NCBI GenBank assembly: GCA_947442105.1
Contig: CANEVH010000004.1
Location: 1-64,000 of the forward strand
Direction of reading: 5' to 3'
From: Comamonadaceae bacterium
Lineage (GTDB): Bacteria > Pseudomonadota > Gammaproteobacteria > Burkholderiales > Burkholderiaceae_C
Length of the DNA stretch: 64,000 nt
The first letter of the stretch is position 1; every line of letters starts with the position of its first letter. The position numbers were made by a program, and so were the translations under genes. This document shows, piece after piece, positions 62,662 through 64,000 of this stretch. A model generated the notes under the pieces. It ran no database searches, was not told the origin of the DNA, and saw only the letters and a list, made by a program, of their open reading frames with translations.

Positions 62662-63815
62662 GCGGCAGCCTGGGGCGAGAGTTGCTTGCCATCGGCGTCA
62701 AACAACATGGTGGTGGGAATTTTCGGCGTGGGCCGGGCCATGGGGTCCACGCCCGGCTGCACCTGCGCCAGGCTAAACACATAGGCAATCACCTGTGCCA
62801 CGGCAAAGTACAGGGCCTCGGGGATGGGCTGGTCCAGCTCGGTGGTGAAGTACAAAGCACGGGCCAGCTCGGGCGCCTGGAAGACTTCAATGTGGTTGTT
62901 TTTGGCCTCTTCGCGGATGCGGGCGGCCACGAAGTCGGCGCCCTTGGCCAGCAAAATCGGCGCGCCGTCGGCCGTGGGGTCGTAGGACAAGGCGATGGCG
63001 AAATGCTCGGGGTTGGTGATGATGACGTCGGCGTCCTTGACCTTTTGCATCATGCGCACCGTGGCCACTTCGCGCTGGCGCCGGCGTATTTGGGCCTTGA
63101 CCTCGGGGCGGCCTTCCATGTCTTTGTGCTCGTCGCGAATTTCTTGCTTGGACATGCGCATGCGCTTCATGAAGGAGTAGCGCTGGTAGGGTGCGTCAAC
63201 CATGGCAATCAGCACCAGGCTGAGCGTGAGCCAGAGCACCGACTCCGAAATCAGCGAACCCGCCAAGGCCAGCGCAGGCTCTAAGCCCATGCCGCCCAGC
63301 GACATCAGGGCCGCAAAATGCCGGTCCAGCAGCATCAGCAGCACCACCGCAATCAGCGTGAACTTAAGAATGGACTTGAGCAGCTCCACCACCGCGTGGC
63401 CACCAAACATGCGTTTGATGCCCGCCAGCGGGTTGAGTTTGGAGAGTTTGGGCAGGATCGCGTCCCACGAGAACAAAAAGCCGCCGGTGGCGCCCGAGGC
63501 CAAAATCGCCACCACCATGGTCACCAGCATCAGCGGCAGCACCAGCAAAAAACCATGCATGGCCTGGGTGGCAAGGGCCTGGGGCAGCAGGGCAGGGGTG
63601 TCCAGAAACTTGCGGTCCAGGGTAAAGCCCGCAGCAAAGTACACCGACAACTGGCGAAACCAGATGCCGCCCAGCGACATCAGCATCAGCACCGCGCCAA
63701 TCATCACGCCAGCGGCGGGCAGCTCTTGCGAGCGCGCGACCTGGCCTTCTTCGCGGGCGCGTTTGAGGCGCCTGGCGGTCGGTTCTTCGGTGCGTTCTGC
63801 GCTGTCGTCGGACAT
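62658..63815 (-). CDS. flhB: flagellar export gate switch protein FlhB
   Basis: 385 residues. AERTEEPTARRLKRAREEGQ is the standard N-terminus, followed by four membrane segments. The cytoplasmic domain has the self-cleavage site as NPEH (VIITNPEHFAIALSYD) in place of the usual NPTH. FlhB controls the rod/hook-to-filament substrate switch. Starts 14 bp after the fliR stop and is coupled to the DamX-like gene. Confidence 0.96.
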   Translation of the reverse strand: MSDDSAERTEEPTARRLKRAREEGQVARSQELPAAGVMIGAVLMLMSLGGIWFRQLSVYFAAGFTLDRKFLDTPALLPQALATQAMHGFLLVLPLMLVTMVVAILASGATGGFLFSWDAILPKLSKLNPLAGIKRMFGGHAVVELLKSILKFTLIAVVLLMLLDRHFAALMSLGGMGLEPALALAGSLISESVLWLTLSLVLIAMVDAPYQRYSFMKRMRMSKQEIRDEHKDMEGRPEVKAQIRRRQREVATVRMMQKVKDADVIITNPEHFAIALSYDPTADGAPILLAKGADFVAARIREEAKNNHIEVFQAPELARALYFTTELDQPIPEALYFAVAQVIAYVFSLAQVQPGVDPMARPTPKIPTTMLFDADGKQLSPQAAA

Positions 63816-63829
63816 GGTCTGTCAGCGCA

Positions 63830-64000
63830 CTATTGCAGGCCAAACTGGCCGCGAACTTCCACAAATCCCTGCAGCCAGAGCCACTGCATGCGCGCGCCCA
63901 TGCTGGGCAGGGCCACCATCAAAATGCCAAAACCGGCCACGATCATGACCGGCAGACCCAAAGAAAAAATGTTCAAGCTGGGCGCGGCGCGCGTGGCCAC
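63830..64000 (-). CDS. fliR: flagellar export gate protein FliR, C-terminal part (cut by right edge)
   Basis: 57 codons ending TAG at 63830-63832. RAAPSLNIFSLGLPVMIVAG and a last membrane helix (FGILMVALPSMG) are the conserved FliR C-terminus. Directly upstream of flhB, as in the common fliPQR-flhB order. The rest lies beyond the window. Confidence 0.88.
   Translation of the reverse strand: MATRAAPSLNIFSLGLPVMIVAGFGILMVALPSMGARMQWLWLQGFVEVRGQFGLQ

Overview
The window looks like the chromosome of a GC-rich betaproteobacterium, most likely Burkholderiales/Comamonadaceae (Rhodoferax-like). I infer this from codon use and the style of the flagellar proteins; there is no rRNA or marker gene here to settle it. 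Most of the window (about 5-64 kb) is one large flagellar locus. An 18.7-kb phage-defence island (about 8.25-26.95 kb) sits between two flagellin genes.

Layout. (1) 0-3.2 kb: the start of an IS630-type transposase runs off the left edge, next to a giant octapeptide-repeat protein with a C-terminal Ca-binding/RTX-like domain. (2) 3.3-8.2 kb: a SPINDLY/OGT-type glycosyltransferase, a Maf-type flagellin glycosyltransferase and flagellin A, which has a near-consensus sigma-54 promoter. (3) 8.25-26.95 kb: a type 1 BREX operon (brxA-brxB-brxC-pglX-pglZ-brxL). The likely brxR regulator is a truncated remnant at its left edge. An AbiEi/AbiEii pair sits between brxC and pglX. A PARIS-like ATPase/DUF4435 pair and a dead DUF1016 gene sit between pglX and pglZ. 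An IS66 transposase remnant lies at the right edge. Exact 58-bp direct repeats of the flagellin 3' end bound the island. (4) 26.96-46.5 kb: flagellin C, flaG and fliD with sigma-28 promoters, then flgL-K-J-I-H-G-F-E-D-C-B as one minus-strand operon from a sigma-54 promoter, a LysM/transglycosylase gene, and flgA (sigma-54 promoter) with flgM-flgN (sigma-28 promoter) on the plus strand. (5) 46.2-50.2 kb: flhX, a FliK-like gene, a FimV-like exported protein and the H-ring-type genes flgT and flgP (sigma-28 promoter). (6) 50.2-57.5 kb: an unusual module of two Sel1-repeat proteins, a tryptophan-rich repeat protein and a PLD-like/J-domain fusion, with a sigma-54 promoter in the middle. (7) 57.7-64 kb: a receiver-less sigma-54 activator, a MazEF pair, then two hypotheticals and a DamX-like SPOR protein downstream of flhB and fliR (fliR cut by the right edge).

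How it fits together. The promoters visible by eye suggest a sigma-54 to sigma-28 flagellar cascade. The NtrC-like activator at 57.75 kb would fire flgB, flgA, flagellin A and the Sel1 gene from sigma-54 promoters. Release of FlgM would then allow sigma-28 transcription of flagellin C, flaG, fliD, flgM and flgP/flgT. Maf, and possibly the OGT-like enzyme, would glycosylate flagellin. The defence island is layered: BREX as the main barrier, AbiE as a toxin-antitoxin layer, and a PARIS-like pair that could act as a backup against anti-BREX proteins. All functions are read from motifs and context; no search or structure prediction was run.
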